A DNA stretch of 64,000 nucleotides, from contig NC_053048.1 in the NCBI RefSeq assembly GCF_003473485.1, forward strand, positions 49,969,755 to 50,033,754. Reading direction: 5' to 3'. Under the pieces are notes generated by a model, which worked only from the letters and a program-made list of their open reading frames with translations, did not search any database and was not told the DNA's origin. This document shows, in pieces, positions 35,661 to 47,773 of the stretch. Source of the DNA: Medicago truncatula. Lineage: Eukaryota; Streptophyta; Magnoliopsida; Fabales; Fabaceae. Position numbers and translations under genes: made by a program. How positions within the stretch are numbered: the first letter of the stretch is position 1; each line of letters begins with the position of its first letter.

Positions 35661-37159
35661 GAATGAGTTCATGATCCCACTCATAGAAGGAACACGTGTG
35701 ATTATAATGTTTTCTTAAAAATCACATTCATGAGGTGAATTTGACCATATCCATCACCCGAAGCACATATGTGTCCTTCCTAAAAAAATATGCAAGCATT
35801 TTGAGATCTGCACAAGGATCACACAACAGATTGTTAGATTAATAATTCGGTGCCATCAAATCTCCACAAGGACAACTATCTCATCTTGATCTAACAATTA
35901 TCGTGGTATAATTACAAACTTTTGACAAATGAGTGGAATCCAACTTAATAATTTGGAAAGTGTGCATTCGCATCGCACACATTTAACATTTTCATTGGAT
36001 GCATATATTGAAAATAATGATGTTAGCGTACTGAAAAAATGCTTGATCCCTATAGAAAAGTGTACTGCACTTCCTTTTTAACCGTTCAATTAAGTGTTTG
36101 ATTGGGTTGCTGGATCCATTCAATACAAATCAAATGATACATGCAACATTGATTACATTTTACTTATACTTACGTCTAGATTAGTCATGACCCTTTTTCT
36201 ATGAGGAGCAGGAGGATTAACAGTTCAACACAAAAATTCAAAAATAAATAGACAATGACTAAATGCGTTCATAATGTGGGAAGGTAGGGGTGCAAATAGT
36301 AGTGCTGGGGTCGGACATTCAAGGGACGAGGATTCCCTACATAACGTGCTGCACAACCAAATACAATTCTTATGTTTTTGTCACCGTTTGCACATGTTGA
36401 CACTTCCTGGCTCCTGCCTGGCTTACAAGCTTGGAGTTGAAACAGTGGATTGGGCTCACGTGTGTGATTAAACCAGCTTATACTACTACCATGTCCCTAT
36501 AAAAATTACGAGTTCTCAAATCTAGATTTTGTAAAATTTTCATAACATGTTTAGTACCACTTATTTATATTATTGCTGCGTAAGATTTTATTATTGTCCC
36601 ATCGACACACATTTTAACACAACTTTTTGGCACATTTTCTCTGATTGATTAAAACTCACACGAGTCCACCAAATCATGTGAGACCCATTTAAATTTGGTG
36701 GGATCTATGTGAATTTTAATCAATAAAAAAAAATATGTTGAAAAATGTGTTGCTAGCATTTCTTTTTTCCGCTAAATCAACTTGGATTGTTTGGTGCTGA
36801 GTTGGTTGACAAAGCTCCATGTCAGCGTTATACAATTAGAAAATGGAAAGATCTTATCAATTTTTTTTTTCTCTAACACGTCTCTCATGTTTTATCAATC
36901 TCACAATTGAACGGGTTTATTTTCAAATTATATATTAAAAACTCATTGCACCGTTTCCCATTTAATAGTAAGATCTATAAGCTGTGAGACATGAGAGAAA
37001 CAAATTGAAAGGATTTCTTCTAAAGTTCAAAACGAAATTTTGAGTAAAGCATTTTCTGTCCGTAAGATTTTCTTAAAGGGTAAGTTTCAGTTTCATTTAT
37101 ACAATTGTTATTGTTTCTCGCACAAAAATGTTTGTTTTTAAAGGGTAATTAATACTAGG
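35661..37159. other. Intergenic with two small fold-back repeats
   Basis: About 36595-36770: 'attttaacacaactttttggcaca...attgattaaaactcac...' folds onto 'gtgaattttaatcaat...gttgaaaaatgtgttg'. About 36850-37015: 'aagatcttatcaa...tctctcatg' pairs with 'catgagag...aagatct'. Both look like MITEs with worn ends. No gene. Confidence 0.45.
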
Positions 37160-37560
37160 TGATAAACTATATAAAATCATGCCTTCAATAACATATTTCA
37201 CCAATTGGACTCTACCCATGATAGACAAAAGACAGCCTTTTCAAGATGAGGGTTTCATCTTTATCTTATTAACAATAGGCCTAAGGCAAATTTCTTTAGG
37301 CTTGCTCTTAGAAGATAGGAACACCATTACACCAAGGTAATTGAAAGGAAAGGAAACTCACCATGTGCAAAGCCAACAATGACAAAGTTTCTTGCTGACA
37401 AAGAACCAGAGTAAAGTTTGCATTTTTGACGATTAACATGTTGGTTAGCTGTGTTACCATTGAGCTTGAACAAAGACATAGCATTTTTTAAATTCTTTTT
37501 AGTATCTTGGCAGAAATCGTAATCTCATCAGTATAAAGAGAATGAGTATGAGTTTGACAC
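37160..37560 (-). pseudogene. LINE reverse-transcriptase relic (antisense)
   Basis: On the minus strand, 37550 downward reads LYTDEITISAK (from the YADD-containing LYADDLLIF motif), then VKNANFT, SLLALHMVSFLSFNYLGV, 'KIKMKPSS' and GRVQLVKYVIEGM. This is the order found in plant L1-type LINE ORF2. The catalytic YADD is altered (YTDE) and frames are broken. Confidence 0.8.
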
Positions 37561-38554
37561 TCCTATGATTAGCTGGACATTGGTTTTCAAAATTTATTTT
37601 CAATGAAAATCCTTAATTTTAATTTTTATAAACGATATGTGCCATAATAGATATCATTTGCCAACCGAGATTGATCTAGTTGATAAGTAGTTGACTTATA
37701 TTTTACAAAGGGTGAATTCAACCTCTCTTATCTTTGTTTGTAAATAAGAACCTCGTTAAGTATCTCTTCCTGCGCTCTTAAATTTTGAGGTATGTTATGA
37801 TCCTGATGAACTCCCATGACTCAATTTTTTTAATGAAATAAATAAATAAAAGCATCCACAAATAATTTTGAATTTTTTTTTTAAACTCAAACAATCCATC
37901 AAAATTGAAGAAAAAAAAATCGAACACGAGATTTTGAGAAACACACTTCAAATTCTTAAATCAATACCATCAAACCTACCCAAATTGTTTAGTTTTTTTT
38001 TTTTTTTTTTTAACGAACCCAAACAGGTTAGTAATTTTTTGAGTTAGTGGATGTAAACTTCCAATCCTATTTAATATAGTAAATATGATTTCGTTCGGGG
38101 CTCAGAGAAAGTCTTAGATGGGCACTTTTGATTTGAGCACACTCACAAAACATAGAAAAATTTAAATGAAAATAAATTAAATGATCTTAATTGATGTGAC
38201 TGATTTATTTTTGTTTTAATTTTTTAATTTTATATATGTGCCTAAATCTATTTGATTTAAGGTTGTGACTATATTAAACTTTCTCCTAGGCAATGCCCAT
38301 GTTATATTTATATTCTAAAAGAAGTTTTTTTCAACAAAAATTAAAAACTATCAATTGAAACCCGAGACACCAACTACAAACTGCAGTTAACCAAACACAT
38401 ACTAACAACGTTGAAAATGCAGTCACAACCTCCCCCATTAGAAGTTTTCAATATGTATGCCACAATAGGAAGAAATTTGGCATCTCTTCCAATTATAAAG
38501 ATTTTTTTTTTCTTTTATAAGAACTTGAAGGAAAAGAAAGAATATTTGTCTAAG
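37561..38554. other. AT-rich intergenic sequence
   Basis: Long T-runs and short repeat debris (for example 38100-38290, 'tgggcacttttgatttgagcacac...gtgcctaaatc'). No gene recognised. Confidence 0.3.
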
Positions 38555-38885
38555 TATATATGAGCATATCTATATTGGTATGGTCTATACTATTTAAGAC
38601 TCGATATCTCCAATGTAAAAAGAAAAAAAAGTTGGAGGTCTCTTAAGATCGGGTTTCACTTAAGACTCCAATCTTAAGTGTTCTCACACTACTTTTTACT
38701 AAAATAATTATTATTTGAGTTGTTTTTGTTGCTTTTCATTAATAAATAGTTATTGGTGGAACCCGTTTAATTACCTATTAGATACTATTATTAAAAAATA
38801 ATAAAAAAGTGATGTGCCAATGTGTGACCTGTTTAAGACTCATATTTGAGAGTCTCTATTGTAGAAGCACTAAGAACCTATTTTA
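38555..38885. mobile_element. Probable MITE
   Basis: Left gagcatatctatattggtat and right 'gagagtctctattgtagaagcac' are weak inverted repeats. Inner blocks (tttaagact.., cttaagactcc) also pair. The target duplication is not clear, so the superfamily is not assigned. Confidence 0.45.
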
Positions 38886-39923
38886 AAAGTCAACATCATT
38901 ATCATACTTAGTTGTTACATATCTAAAAAACAGATGTGTAATTCTTCCATATGCATATAATCGTTTTTTTTTTTTGAAAGAATATGCATATAATCGGTTG
39001 TTTTCAGACTTTCAGTAGGAAATAGTTTTTTATATTATCTCCGCTAAAAAAAAGGTTTTATATTTTATATTGTCTTTCGCTATCACCTTGTACAAAAAGA
39101 AGTCTTTCGCTATCACAACATGTTACATACGTACTTCTTTTCCTTTGTAAGAAAAAAATAAAATTCCATTCCGTGGGCGGTTTGGCATTAGTCAGTAATC
39201 AACTATAATGTTTTTTTTAAGGATAAATAAGTTTTTTGTCTCTTTAAATATAATCAATTTTAATATAAGTCTCCGTAAAAAAAATGGCATTTTTGGTTTC
39301 TATAAAATTTACATCACATATACTTTTAGTTATTGTCAAATTAAAATATGTTTAATAATACTAAGATATTTTTAAATTTTTGAATGATTTTTTACATACT
39401 TATTTAGAACATAGTACAAAGTTCCAGCGTAAAAAATAGCTCAAAATTGATTTTTATATCCAAAGTTTTATTACTTTAATCTTAAAATTTTGGTGTTTAA
39501 AAAAATTCATTTGAATTCATTACATGTTCATAAATATAATTTTTAATAAATTTTTTTTTTATAATGTTCTTAATTTGTACGTAAAATATCATTCAAAAAT
39601 TTAAAAATGACTGTTTATATCTAGAGGAAGAACAAGGGAGAAATATATTTATTCATTTAACAATATAACAAGTATATATGTGATATAATGATAATCCAAA
39701 AATAATATACCCTCCACCAAATGCAAGCATTATAGGAGGAGGATATAAATAATACACATAATGAAAATATAAAATCCCGAAAATAACCCTCTAGAATAAG
39801 TATGACTATGTCCAAAAGACCAACACTGGTCTAACCAATAAACTACAAACAAATAAGCATATGATACAAAACAAATAGAATAGTCATAGAATCGGGTCAA
39901 ACACAAAGATCCAAAAGAATCCA
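38886..39923. other. Intergenic and NHL 3' flank
   Basis: 39230-39330 reads 'aagttttttgtctctttaaatataatcaattttaatataagtctccg', a fragment of a common fold-back element arm. The last 200 bp before 39924 are likely the NHL gene's 3' UTR. No gene. Confidence 0.35.
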
Positions 39924-40610
39924 TCAACGATCCCAATCACACTTGGTAGCCTCAAAACTCCCACCCGCCGGCGAACCACCGCCGGAATTCAAAGGAACAC
40001 GTAACTCACATGTAATCTTTGGCTTCATCTTCCTTGTCTTAAAAACTCCCAACTTAAACCTCACTTTAAGATACATCTTCACATCAATCTCATAAACACC
40101 TGAATCCTTCTCTTTATTCAGCTCCAAACTTTGATCGCTACTAAGAACAACAACTTTCTGACCCTTAAAGGAAGGGTTCAAAAAATGAGTTGTTTTGTGT
40201 CCTTGATAAAAAGGATCAAGAATAATAGAGTCAACCCTAGCATCATGGTATAAAGCCCTAGCTTCGATGGAATCGTAGTAGATGCCAAGTCTTCTGTTAG
40301 GGTTGCGGATTGTTATGTTTAAAGCAAGATTGTAGTTGAGGTTGCTGTTGTTGTTTGTGTAGTTGAATTGGGTCAAGGTTGCGTCTGTGACGTGGACTTT
40401 GACAGCGTTGGGACGAACTATGAGCCAGAAGAGGAAGACGGCGATGCCGATGATTATTATGACGGTGAGGATGAGTTTGAAGATTAGGTTAAAGATACAG
40501 CCGCAGCAGCAGTCGAAACCGCCGCCACGAGATGGACGGTTGTAGGATCTTGTTGGTGGTGGGATTGATGGGCCGTAGTAGGCTCCGTTTAGTTGTTGTT
40601 TCTCATGCAT
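39924..40610 (-). CDS. NDR1/HIN1-like (NHL) protein, LEA_2 domain
   Basis: Membrane protein of the NDR1/HIN1-like family (closest in layout to YLS9/NHL10 and NHL3), associated with pathogen response and senescence and usually at the plasma membrane. Intronless, 228 aa. Residues 1-32 are a Pro/Gly/Tyr-rich cytosolic tail, with a CCCGC cysteine cluster at 34-38 that could be acylated. One transmembrane helix spans about 42-65 (IFKLILTVIIIIGIAVFLF). The LEA_2 domain spans about 70-210 and includes the family motifs NLALNITIRNPNRRLGIYYD, 'FYQGHKTT' and a C-terminal beta region with KITCELRVPL. Several N-x-S/T sites in the outer domain suggest glycosylation. Normal length, no lesions. A TATA-like tatatatata lies about 130 bp upstream of the start. 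Confidence 0.93.
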   Translation of the reverse strand: MHEKQQLNGAYYGPSIPPPTRSYNRPSRGGGFDCCCGCIFNLIFKLILTVIIIIGIAVFLFWLIVRPNAVKVHVTDATLTQFNYTNNNSNLNYNLALNITIRNPNRRLGIYYDSIEARALYHDARVDSIILDPFYQGHKTTHFLNPSFKGQKVVVLSSDQSLELNKEKDSGVYEIDVKMYLKVRFKLGVFKTRKMKPKITCELRVPLNSGGGSPAGGSFEATKCDWDR

Positions 40611-40735
40611 GGCTAAAGCAATTTAGAGAAGAAAAGAAAGTGTGGAAAGAAAGAGGTGTATGAGAGAAAAATAACGGAGGACTTGTAATAAACTTGTCCT
40701 AGTTTGTGATATGAAAAAGTGTGAGAAAAGTATTC

Positions 40736-40748
40736 GTATATATATACA
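40736..40748 (-). promoter_or_regulatory. TATA-like element of the NHL gene
   Basis: A tatatatatac run about 130 bp upstream of the minus-strand start codon at 40610. The position is reasonable for a plant TATA box with a leader of about 100 nt. Inferred from position and sequence only. Confidence 0.4.
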
Positions 40749-40904
40749 AATTAAGTAATGATTTTAATAGTAATATTAATAGAAGCGGAGGTATGAATGG
40801 GAAAATGTTCCATTTGGAGTAGATAAGAAGAGAGGTGAGAAGCTAACAAGAAAGAACAAGTGACAAAACGCGTGTAATAGTCTCACATTAGATTTTAGGC
40901 CATG

Positions 40905-41535
40905 TTTAGTGCTTTTAGTTGGAAAGAATTTTTAAATTAGTCCTTTAAGTTTTGAAAGTTTTAATTAGGTCATTTTAGTTCGACAGAATTTTCAAGTTAA
41001 TTTTTTAAGTTTTAAAAGTTTTAATTATGTCATTTTAGTTGATACACTATTTTACCGTTACCCATGTTGTCAGTTAATAATTAATTGATGCTAATGTAGC
41101 CGTTAAGTTGTTGACTTGGATCAAAACGCTGCCTTTTAAAAGTTATAGGGTGTCAAAATGTTACGTTTAATCGTCACAGATGATCATTATAGCATTATAA
41201 ATGTCGTTTAATAGTGCTAGAAAGACATTTGTTGTTGTAAATAGTTGTATTTCTAGCACTATAAAAGATCATTTATGACTATTAAATGTAGCGTTTTAAC
41301 ACCCTTGAGTTTTTAAAATTCAGCATTTTGATCCAAGTCAACAACTTAACGGCTACATTAGCATCAGTTAAATGGAGACTAACAACAGGGGAAACGGTGA
41401 AATAGTTTATCAACTAAAAAGACCTATTTAAAATTTAAAGATTAACTTGAAAATTCTGTCAAACTAAAATGACTTGATTAAAACTTCCGAAATTTAAAGG
41501 ATTAACTTGAAATTTTTTTCAAACTAAGTATTTGA
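40905..41535. mobile_element. Fold-back element, probably Mutator-like
   Basis: Left half: 'aattagtcctttaagttttgaaagttttaattaggtcattttagtt' and 'gctaatgtagccgttaag'. Right half holds their reverse complements ('cttaacggctacattagc', 'aaactaaaatgacttgattaaaac'). Over 600 bp of inverted structure with a short centre at about 41210-41250. No certain 9-bp duplication was found. Confidence 0.65.
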
Positions 41536-43452
41536 CCTTAAATTATACCAACTAGTTGAGAAAATAATTACGGCAAGAAGCATTTGGAGTAGTGGTTCGT
41601 TTTCGAAACGCGCAAACGTCTTGTTTACGAGTGTTCAGCTCAGCGTGTACAATCTTTGAATTGTCGCCTCCTTTTTACAATATTGTTATGGAAAATATTT
41701 GGTGTATACCCTATAAGATTGTGATAGTAAGAGAAGAATAAAAATAAAATGTTTAAAAACACACAATTCGATACTAACTATATTGACACTTTGGAATTTG
41801 ATTATTGGTTCACCATTTTATGTAAAACTAGTCACTTAAAGTTGATTTGTGATTTGTAAACGCAAGACATTAATTCAATTGTTACATAAACATCTTATTT
41901 GTCACATCATCAAAATTTAACTTCAAATATCAAGCGAGTAAAAAGTCTACATTTTAAAAACTAAAAGACCGGTCAAAACCGTGAATTTGAAAAAATGAGA
42001 AATAAAAATGTTACATGAAGTATTTGGACCAATATTGTAAATGTACCAATATTGTATTTGGACCTATTTTTATTAATATATTTTCGACACTAAATTAAAA
42101 TTATTGAAGACTCTATAAAAGCCAATATATTGTTACATCGGAGAATATAGTTACATATTTAGAATGTAATATATTCCTGTAACTCTCATATAATTTTATT
42201 ATGTTTGAAGAATATTATTCTAAATTTATAGCATATTGAAATAAAAACGAAAGAGATGTTGAATATCTCTATATTATGAGACAAATTTTAGATAAAATAA
42301 ATGCAGTGAAAAAGTTACATATCTTTTTATATGGATTGACTACGATTAGATTAGTACAATTGAAGCACATACTATTAAAAACTTAAAAGTTTACGAATCA
42401 TATTAAGTTTGTCACAATGACAACTTTCAAATGGAATTATTCGCCATTGATAGAGCAACTCAGAAATCACACTTTCAAATTAAATATATCTCTTGGGCTT
42501 CTTCCTATTCCTTGAGTCATAATGCAATACGTCGTATATTTGAACAAGATCAAATGTAGGTTGATCTTCTCATTCTTGTCCAGATGGTACATAAAATCCT
42601 GGTCCGAGTTGTTATAGTCAGCAGAGTTGTCTTTGAGTTTGGGGGTGATGTTGTCCTGAAGGATTTTATGCCTAATTTTGAATTTGTTGTGGAGGTTGGA
42701 CACCTTGAGTGACTTGGGGTTCCTGGAGTATGAAAAATCCAATTAAAATAAAGAATAAACAAATAAGTATAAGAAATGTCACAACACCAAAAATATATAT
42801 CTTAAAAACTGACAAGTCTAATTTCCAATAAATTTTATTTATATTTAGCTTATATTAAATGATCTAAAAAGTAAACAAATTAAATTTTGCTAAGAAATTA
42901 GCCATTGCAACATTTAAATTGTTGTAAATTGATTCACAACTTGCTTGGATCAACCGGCAAAGAGAAGTATTTTAGAAACCAATATCAAACCATAGTGAAT
43001 GCATATTTTATTAATTAAAAAATATAAAAAATACAATTAATATATCATTAAGTTTAAATATTAAAAAATAATTTTGAAAATTTGATAAATCACGCAAAAT
43101 TAATTTTCTCCAATTCTCATGAATTAAACATGATCGTTGGAGTCATGCATTTCAATCACAAACAACTATGCCAACTACATGGATGAACCACCAATATTAG
43201 TGGCAAATAATACATATTTAGCTCATTCTTAATGTATTGAATATGACTCTTGGTGTCATATCTTTCAATCGCAAATACCACCACCAACTACATGCAAAAA
43301 TCACATATATATCTTGTAAAAAATACATATTTTTTCCATTCTTCGTGTATTAAATATAACTCTTTGAGTCATGCATGTCACGTGAGAATAAATATTATAT
43401 ATGGAAAAAATAAAAAGTAGTTGTAAACTTTAATCCCTAATATATTTATGTA
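41536..43452. other. AT-rich intergenic with one uncertain gene fragment
   Basis: On the minus strand, 42742-42467 is open for 91 codons and the GC content rises. Its text (KILQDNITPKLKDNSADYNN, then DQDFMYHLDKNEKINL) loosely resembles the central region of CYP71-type cytochrome P450s, but nothing diagnostic is present. I record it as an unassigned relic. At 43130-43390 three worn copies of a ~110-bp unit (tcatgcatttcaatc, tcatatctttcaatcgcaaa, tcatgcatgtcac) follow each other. Confidence 0.35.
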
Positions 43453-43746
43453 TTCCCTCTGTCCCTATATATAACCACCATTTGACTAAAAAATTATCCA
43501 TAAATATAAATCTTTTTTCAAATACTAGATGTATTTATTATTTTTTTCCTAAACTTATAACACTAATTAATATTATTAAATTATCTTGAAATATGAAAAA
43601 TCAAATTTAATACACATACTAACAAAGGTTAATTTGATAATATTAACACATAAAATAGACACGTTAATTGTATTAACAACTTTTCTTAAGAAATGTAAAA
43701 AAAAAAAAAAAGGAAAAAAAAGGGATATATATAGGGACAGAGTGGG
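43453..43746. mobile_element. Stowaway-like MITE
   Basis: TA|ttccctctgtccctatatat at the left, atatatagggacagagtggg|TA at the right: inverted ends with a TA duplication, the Tc1/mariner (Stowaway) signature. The interior is homologous to 33879-34163. Confidence 0.88.
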
Positions 43747-44150
43747 TATTATGTATCTATAATCCATTAAATAAGTGATTTTTTTTTTTGTTACAAGTAA
43801 CCACATAATATTTTGTAATGTTTTATTATTTTATGAAAAACTATTATAATTTACATCGCTTATCACTTTGAAATTAGACGAGGAATCTCAGCATTGTTAA
43901 TTATATATTTAGTCTCTCATTTATTCTTTTGTATTTTATCTACTAACTATTTATTAAAATTAATGCCATATAAATTTACAATTTTGTCCCTAAAAGGGGC
44001 AATTTGGTAATTCCATAATTTCTTAACTTTGGGGATTGCCACCTCATCCAATTTTTTTTACTTTTGTATTATTTTCTTTTTTATATTTATTATTTTTTAT
44101 TTATTTTATATTATTTTCTTTTTTATTTTATATTAATAAAAATAATCTTA

Positions 44151-45368
44151 AATTCAGTTGTTTCTACATTGCCGTTGTGGGAGATTAAGGTATCGTTTGA
44201 CGCGACTTTTTCCAACTTCTCTACATTTTTAAGGAGAAGTTAGACTAAACACAATATCAATTTAGTACTTACTAAAAAAAAAAAAATTGAATGCCTAAAA
44301 TTGAATGGAATGAACTTTGGCCAAAAGTTGTTGAATTTTACTTTAAAAAACTACTTCTCGATCATTTATTTCACAAGCATCTCTTTTGAACTCACGCTGG
44401 GAACCTTTTATTTTATTTTATAATATTATATTTCAATATTTTTTTTTTCTTCCATTTAACTTTATTTTATTTTTTGAAACCGTTCCATTTATTTTTTTTA
44501 AGGGGGTTCCATTTAATTTTATTATCTTTTTTTCAAGTGAATTTTATTATTCTTTTATCACTTATATATTTAATTTCAATATCGTTTAATCATCACGCTG
44601 TCATTTAATAATACAAAATATTTTTATTTGCTTTCTTCAACCTCGCGAATATATACACAAACACATTAACGTTTAGAGTAATATTTTATGTCGGTCTGTC
44701 TGTTTTTTTGTTACGCGAATGCATATAATTTTTTTTATTGTTGATTGGTTGAGTGCTACCTCACCTATTTATTATTTTTTTTATCTATTTTTCAATTTTA
44801 ATATTTTAAAAAACTTTTAACTATTTTTCAATTTTTTTATTTTTAACTATTTTCCAATTTTTTCTCCCAAATTCAGTTGCTTCTACACTACCATTGTGGG
44901 ATATTAAGATACCGTTTGACTCGGTTTTTTTTCAACTTATCTACATTTTTAAGGAGAAGTTAGGCCAAATAAAATATCGATTAAATACTTATTTAAAAAT
45001 GTACTTTTTTAATGCATAAAATTGAATGGAAATGAGCTATGGTCAAAAGTTGTTGAATGCTACTTCAAAAAACTATTTCTCGACAATTTATTTCACAAGT
45101 ATCTCTCTTCAATTTATGTTTGGAACCTATTCCTTTTTTTTTAATATTATATTTCTATATGTGTTTTTCTTCCATTTAATATTTTTTAACCGTTTCATTT
45201 AATTTTTTTGAAGGAGGTTCCATTTAATTTTATTACCTTTTTTAAAGGAATTTTATTATCTTTTTATCACTTATCTATTTAATTTTAATATCGTTTAATC
45301 ATCACAACCTCACAAATATTTTTATTCACGTTTTTCAAATAGTTTTATTTTCTTTCTTCAACCTCGCT
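44151..45368. repeat. Tandem duplication (~718-bp period) inside the Helitron
   Basis: 44151-44648 and 44869-45368 are diverged copies (aaattcagttg.ttctaca, 'tacatttttaaggagaagtta', tttcttcaacctcgc). The spacer also resembles the Helitron 5' part (gctacctcacc against gccacctcatcc), so the duplicated unit probably included the 5' region. Confidence 0.8.
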
Positions 45369-45674
45369 AAAAAAATATGGTATTCTTATAACGAAATTTG
45401 TTATAGAGTATAATTGAAATAGAAAAAACTAACTCTTTTGATATTATTTATGTTATTATTTCAGGCTTCTTAAATTGTTTCTCCTATTCAAATATTTAAC
45501 AAGTCATTTATATGATGATACAAATTTGTATTCATGTTACACAAAATAAACGTTATTGAGTAAATATAGTATTTGTCAAAAAATATCTTTTATTTTTTAA
45601 CATATTTAGCCTTCAGAAAATATTTTAAACATTTTATTATTTATTATGTTAATTCATAATAAATTCAAAGTTTT

Positions 45675-45755
45675 GTCCTTGTGAGCTTAACTCAGTTGAT
45701 AGGAACAATGCACAAATATATGTCAGGTCCGGGGTTTGAACCCCGGACACCATAA
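45675..45755 (+). repeat. tRNA-derived SINE
   Basis: gtgagcttaactcagttgat (A-box-like) and, 40 bp later, 'ccggggtttgaaccccgg' (B-box-like, also a palindrome), followed by 'acaccataaaaaaaaa', an A-rich tail. Same family as the split SINE at 27165-28000. Confidence 0.7.
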
Positions 45756-46560
45756 AAAAAAATTCAAAGTTTGTACAATATTTTTGCAAACAACATTTAA
45801 CTTAAAAATAGCTTTAAAATTAAGAAAACAAAGAAACCAAACAACTTTAGATTCTTTCTTAAAGGCCTTTATTTTAACTTTGTTTTGAAATAACATTTAG
45901 ACCGTAAAAACCATTGGTCAAACGATATCAGAGTTCGGATGGGAAAACTGTTACACTTTCTTCGTCTTAAGAGGTCATTTTCTTCCTTTTTTTCATGGTT
46001 CTGAGACCATGCATGACTTGAGTTGACTGATTTTTATGGCTTGAGGGGTTCATTTTTTGACACTGTTTGAGTTTTTGCTTCAACATAGGTGATTTTCTTC
46101 CTTTTTTCACGATTCTACATTTTAAGAGTTTTTTTTTTTTTTTTTTTTTCCAATTGTTAGTGGATTATGTACCAGAAATTTTTATGTTGCATGGTTGTAG
46201 AAAAATCTTCCTTTGTTCTGTGGAGTATAGTAGAGGTCATGATGATTGAATTTTAGCTCATGGTAAGATTTTGACACAATTGTTATTTTAGCTTCTCGTA
46301 CTATAGTTGAAAAAAATTGATGCATGTGAGTTATTTTAGGTTTTCTGAGTAATCATAAAGTTGTAACAGTTTTCATATTTGATTTATGATCAGGTTGATT
46401 TGATGATACAAAAATTGATCAGGTTTCTTTAGCTTAAAATTTGTCATGCTACCTTCATTTTATAAATTATATGTAACTATATTCCCATACATCTTATCCA
46501 TATTAATATGCATTAGACTAATATTGCAGTTATTTCCCTGTTTAGCATTTCCCAAAAAAG

Positions 46561-46803
46561 GTGTCAAGAACAATTATGAAAGAAAAGCGCAAAACAAACA
46601 TTCTCATTGATGACCAGACACAGAGAAAGTATAAGTGTCGCCTCATTACCGCCGAAAGAGCATGCTATGAAAAATACTTGGATGGGCAGTGGTTCAATTT
46701 CTGCAGAGAACGTGTCATGGAAGAAGGTGGTAAGCTCATCTTTGATCTCGAAAAGTCACTGAAGAACTTGCACGTTCGAGTTAAAATAGATCTTTGCTGC
46801 TGA
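46561..46803 (+). pseudogene. B3-domain protein fragment (REM-like)
   Basis: An open stretch of 80 codons after a plausible 3' splice site (aaaaaag|gtgtc). KYKCRLITAERACYEKYLDG, then QWFNFCRERVMEEGGKLIFD, then KSLKNLHVRV match the second half of a plant B3 DNA-binding domain (W-x2-F-x-R-E, EGDKLxF, LxVxI), as in REM-type B3 proteins. The usual GD is GG here. The first half of the domain is not found upstream, and the fragment sits within proposed Helitron ends, so I read it as a captured exon. It could still be expressed as part of a chimeric transcript. Confidence 0.6.
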
Positions 46804-47463
46804 ACTATTTGAACTTCTACTATTTTGGCATACCGTTTTGGACTGTAATCGTAAACTATCTTGTCTTTGGGATGCCATTTGTTCTTTTCATTTTATCTGA
46901 TGTAAATATTGGCAAAAATCCCTTTTTTGTTAGTCTATGACACTTGTAGTCTCTTTTATAAACCTAACTATTATGTAACGTTAATATGCACATTGTTGGT
47001 TCCTTCGTTGGTTTCAATTAGTATCATGTTAATTATAAAGTTGTTTTCCTAATCTCTTGAACAAAATAGAACATGCTCTTTTCCTACATCAAATCTTTAT
47101 AATGCTTTGGTAAATGTTTTAGAAATGTAAATATAGTTGAGATTTGTGCAATATGCTTGCTTGATTTTGACATTTATGAACGACAACATTTTCTTAAGAA
47201 AAATGCAGATATTTCCCTTAATTTGCTCATTTCTTCTTTATAACAAAGTTTTTCAAAAATACAATAAAAGTGATTCATTTATAATATCCGAGTTTGTGCA
47301 ATATTCATTAATTTGCTCATTTTTCCTTTGGAACAAATTTTTTACAAGATATGTTATTCAACCTGTGCGAAGCACGGGTTTGTAACTAGTTTTAAGAAAC
47401 AATAAAATACCCTCTAACGAACCCACAAATACCAAAAGTTATATACCTTTAAATATTAACATA

Positions 47464-47773
47464 GGCTTAATTGCACTTTTGGACCCCTATCTTTCCAAAA
47501 GTTGCGGTTATGGACCCCTAACTAATTTAAATACAAAACAGCCTCCTATGTTTTGATTCTTTGGCAGTTTTAGACCCCAAAACAAAAAAACAAAAAATTG
47601 ACACGTGGCACCTCACTTAGGGTGCCACGTCAGCGTTGACCGAGTCAACAATGGACTGGGGGTCCAAAACTGCCAAAGAATCAAAACGTAGGGGGCTGTT
47701 TTGTATTTAAATTAGTTAGGGATCTATAACCGCAACTTTTGAAAAGATAGGGGTCCAAAAATGCAATTAAGCC
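47464..47773. mobile_element. Mutator-type fold-back MITE
   Basis: Begins ggcttaattgcacttttgg and ends ccaaaaatgcaattaagcc; about 130-bp inverted arms around a short centre. Perfect 9-bp duplication attaacata at 47455-47463 and 47774-47782. Same termini family as 1790-2140 and 56786-58176. Confidence 0.93.

Larger units (their letters stand above)
43939..47389 (+). mobile_element. Helitron-like element carrying a B3-domain fragment
   Basis: The 3' end is characteristic: cctgtgcgaagcacggg, a short GC hairpin, followed after 6 bp by aaCTAG|T at 47386-47389. The 5' end is proposed at 43939 (A|TCTACTAACTATTTATT), consistent with insertion between A and T, and the following text (ttgtccctaaaagg, gccacctcatcc) resembles plant Helitron 5' regions. 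No Rep/helicase gene is present, so it would be non-autonomous. It contains a large tandem duplication, a SINE and a B3 fragment. The 3' end is firmer than the 5' end. Confidence 0.65.

Noticed and set aside
40905-41535. Mutator duplication for this fold-back
   Set aside because: The inverted structure is clear, but no convincing 9-bp flanking repeat was found, so the superfamily is left as probable only.
42467-42762. Cytochrome P450 exon
   Set aside because: Only a vague resemblance (DQDFMYHL...KINL); no haem-binding or ExxR motif is nearby, so it is listed only as an unassigned relic.
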